Shown: one piece after another, positions 20,590-21,378 of the stretch
Layout of the letters: every line of letters starts with the position of its first letter
Numbering within the stretch: position 1 is the first letter of the stretch
From: Chloroflexota bacterium
GTDB taxonomy: Bacteria; Chloroflexota; Dehalococcoidia; SM23-28-2; RBG-16-64-32
NCBI GenBank assembly: GCA_005880055.1
Contig: VBJS01000014.1
Span: 1-21,378, forward strand
DNA: 21,378 bases
Reading direction: 5' to 3'
The notes under the pieces: model-generated
The model's input: only the letters and a program-made list of their open reading frames with translations
Told to the model about the DNA's origin: nothing
The model's database searches: none
Program-made: the position numbers and the translations under genes

Positions 20590-21378
20590 CTAGAGCGACG
20601 AGTAGACAGCGTCGATGAGCGGCTTCCAGCGCGGATCGGCCGTTGTGCTGGTCAGCAGCATCTTGTTCATCGCATACCCGAAGCCCATGCGGGCGTCCGG
20701 ATCGGCGAAGCCCAGGGAACCGCCCCAGCCGCTGTGCCCGAAGGCGCGAGGATTCGGCCCGAGCGACTTCTCGTCGGGCGGGTTAAGGGCGAAGCCGAGC
20801 GCCCAGCGCATGTTTACGCCCAGGATAGCGTCCGGACCCTGGCACTGCTCCTCCGTCGCCCGTTGGTTGGCCTCCGGCGTCAGCACCCGGACGCCATCGA
20901 TCTCGCCGCCGCGGGCGAGCGCGCCGTAGAGGCGCGCGAGGCCGCGAGCGTTGCCGTGGCCGTTGGCGGCCGGCAGCTCGGCCGCCCGCCATTCGGAGGT
21001 ATTCGCCGACCCGGGCAACCCGAGTTCCGGCGGGTTGGCGATCGCCTTAAACGCCATCGAATTCGGATCACTCAAGCGTTCCGCGAGCGGATTGGGCTCA
21101 TCCGGCACAGGCATGTCCGGCGGGACAATCTCAGCCACTCGGCGGTGTTCACTCTCGGCGAGCCCAATATGGAAGTCGAGCCCCAGCGGTCCGGCTATCT
21201 CTTCTCGCAGGTATCTCCCTGGGCTCTTCCTGCTTACGCGCCGGATCACCTCCCCCACCAGCCAACCATAGGTGTGCGCGTGATAGCCGTGCATTGTGCC
21301 CGGTTCCCACCAGGGCTCCTGCGCTGCCAGGGCGGCAATCATCACGTCCCATTTGTACGCGGAGCCGGGTGGCAGCGG
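20590..21378 (-). CDS. Beta-lactamase-fold serine hydrolase (class C/esterase type), 5' end outside window
   Basis: The C-terminal 262 residues of a beta-lactamase/transpeptidase-like hydrolase are visible; the frame is open to the window edge. The segment around EPWWEPGT, GYHAHTYGWLVGEV is the region that follows the catalytic Ser-x-x-Lys in this family and contains the tyrosine motif. The KTG-like third motif is HSGWGG (near FGHSGWGG-SLGF). The nucleophile Ser-x-x-Lys lies outside the window. A GTG at 21345 is not the start, because in-frame family-like residues (PLPPGSAYKWD) precede it. Such proteins are often esterases or peptidases, not antibiotic-resistance enzymes; the substrate is unknown. 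The gene ends 47 bases before the ModE-type operator, which starts an independent unit. Confidence 0.88.
   Translation of the reverse strand, partial: PLPPGSAYKWDVMIAALAAQEPWWEPGTMHGYHAHTYGWLVGEVIRRVSRKSPGRYLREEIAGPLGLDFHIGLAESEHRRVAEIVPPDMPVPDEPNPLAERLSDPNSMAFKAIANPPELGLPGSANTSEWRAAELPAANGHGNARGLARLYGALARGGEIDGVRVLTPEANQRATEEQCQGPDAILGVNMRWALGFALNPPDEKSLGPNPRAFGHSGWGGSLGFADPDARMGFGYAMNKMLLTSTTADPRWKPLIDAVYSSL

Noticed and set aside
1..21378. tRNA or rRNA genes, CRISPR arrays, insertion sequences, prophage or integrase genes
   Set aside because: I looked in every gap on both strands and saw no cloverleaf with a T-loop motif, no regular repeats with spacers, and no transposase or integrase motifs.

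Overview
The window is GC-rich, densely packed bacterial chromosome. It carries 20 protein genes that I accept, two of them cut by the window edges. There is no rRNA, tRNA, CRISPR array, prophage or insertion sequence that I can see. The gene set fits a monoderm Chloroflexota, possibly of the Dehalococcoidia side. The reasons are the MEP-pathway enzyme IspH, a dgt-dnaG-rpoD block, a TIGR01906-type membrane protein, a DnaG zinc site with one extra residue, secreted proteins with Thr/Pro/Ala-rich stalks and C-terminal anchors, and frequent GTG/TTG starts. This placement is inference; no rRNA is present to confirm it.

Layout. 1-2107: start of a SAM methyltransferase (minus, cut by the edge), an MscS-type channel (plus) and a CorA metal transporter (minus, convergent). 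2108-2448: a 340-base gap holding three hairpins, the last a strong terminator, possibly a small RNA. 2449-5556: an anchored cupredoxin, a monothiol thioredoxin-like protein, MazG, and a TIGR01906 membrane protein divergent from mazG. 5582-6977: an FmdB zinc ribbon divergent from a GNAT acetyltransferase, then an ArsR-type HTH gene followed directly by a DUF2087 gene. 7112-12472 (all minus): an unknown coiled-coil gene with a near-perfect sigma-70 promoter, the primary sigma factor rpoD, primase dnaG and a dGTPase-like HD phosphohydrolase. 12483-16705 (minus): glmS, then the cmk-plsC-ispH operon with tight or overlapping joints. 16836-18308 (plus): a secreted, anchored protein with two carbohydrate-binding-like modules. 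18431-20516 (minus): an enoyl-CoA isomerase-like crotonase, an orphan tungstate-binding lipoprotein (TupA) and a single-domain ModE-type regulator. 20590-21378: the 3' part of a beta-lactamase-fold serine hydrolase.

The most interesting signals are regulatory. First, a perfect 8-8-8 inverted repeat (CGTTATGC, 8 nt, GCATAACG) overlaps the -10 of the ModE-type gene. A 12-base copy of one half plus its flank, with a degraded partner, lies at the start of tupA. Together these suggest an autoregulated oxyanion (tungstate/molybdate) switch whose regulator has no recognisable ligand domain and whose transporter lacks adjacent tupB and tupC. Second, several genes have a -10 hexamer only 6-8 bases before the start codon and no ribosome-binding site (methyltransferase, GNAT, dgt, cmk, enoyl-CoA isomerase). 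This suggests common leaderless mRNAs. Third, an unrecognised 166-residue coiled-coil protein has the best promoter in the window. Fourth, a possible ~100-nt RNA lies upstream of the cupredoxin gene.
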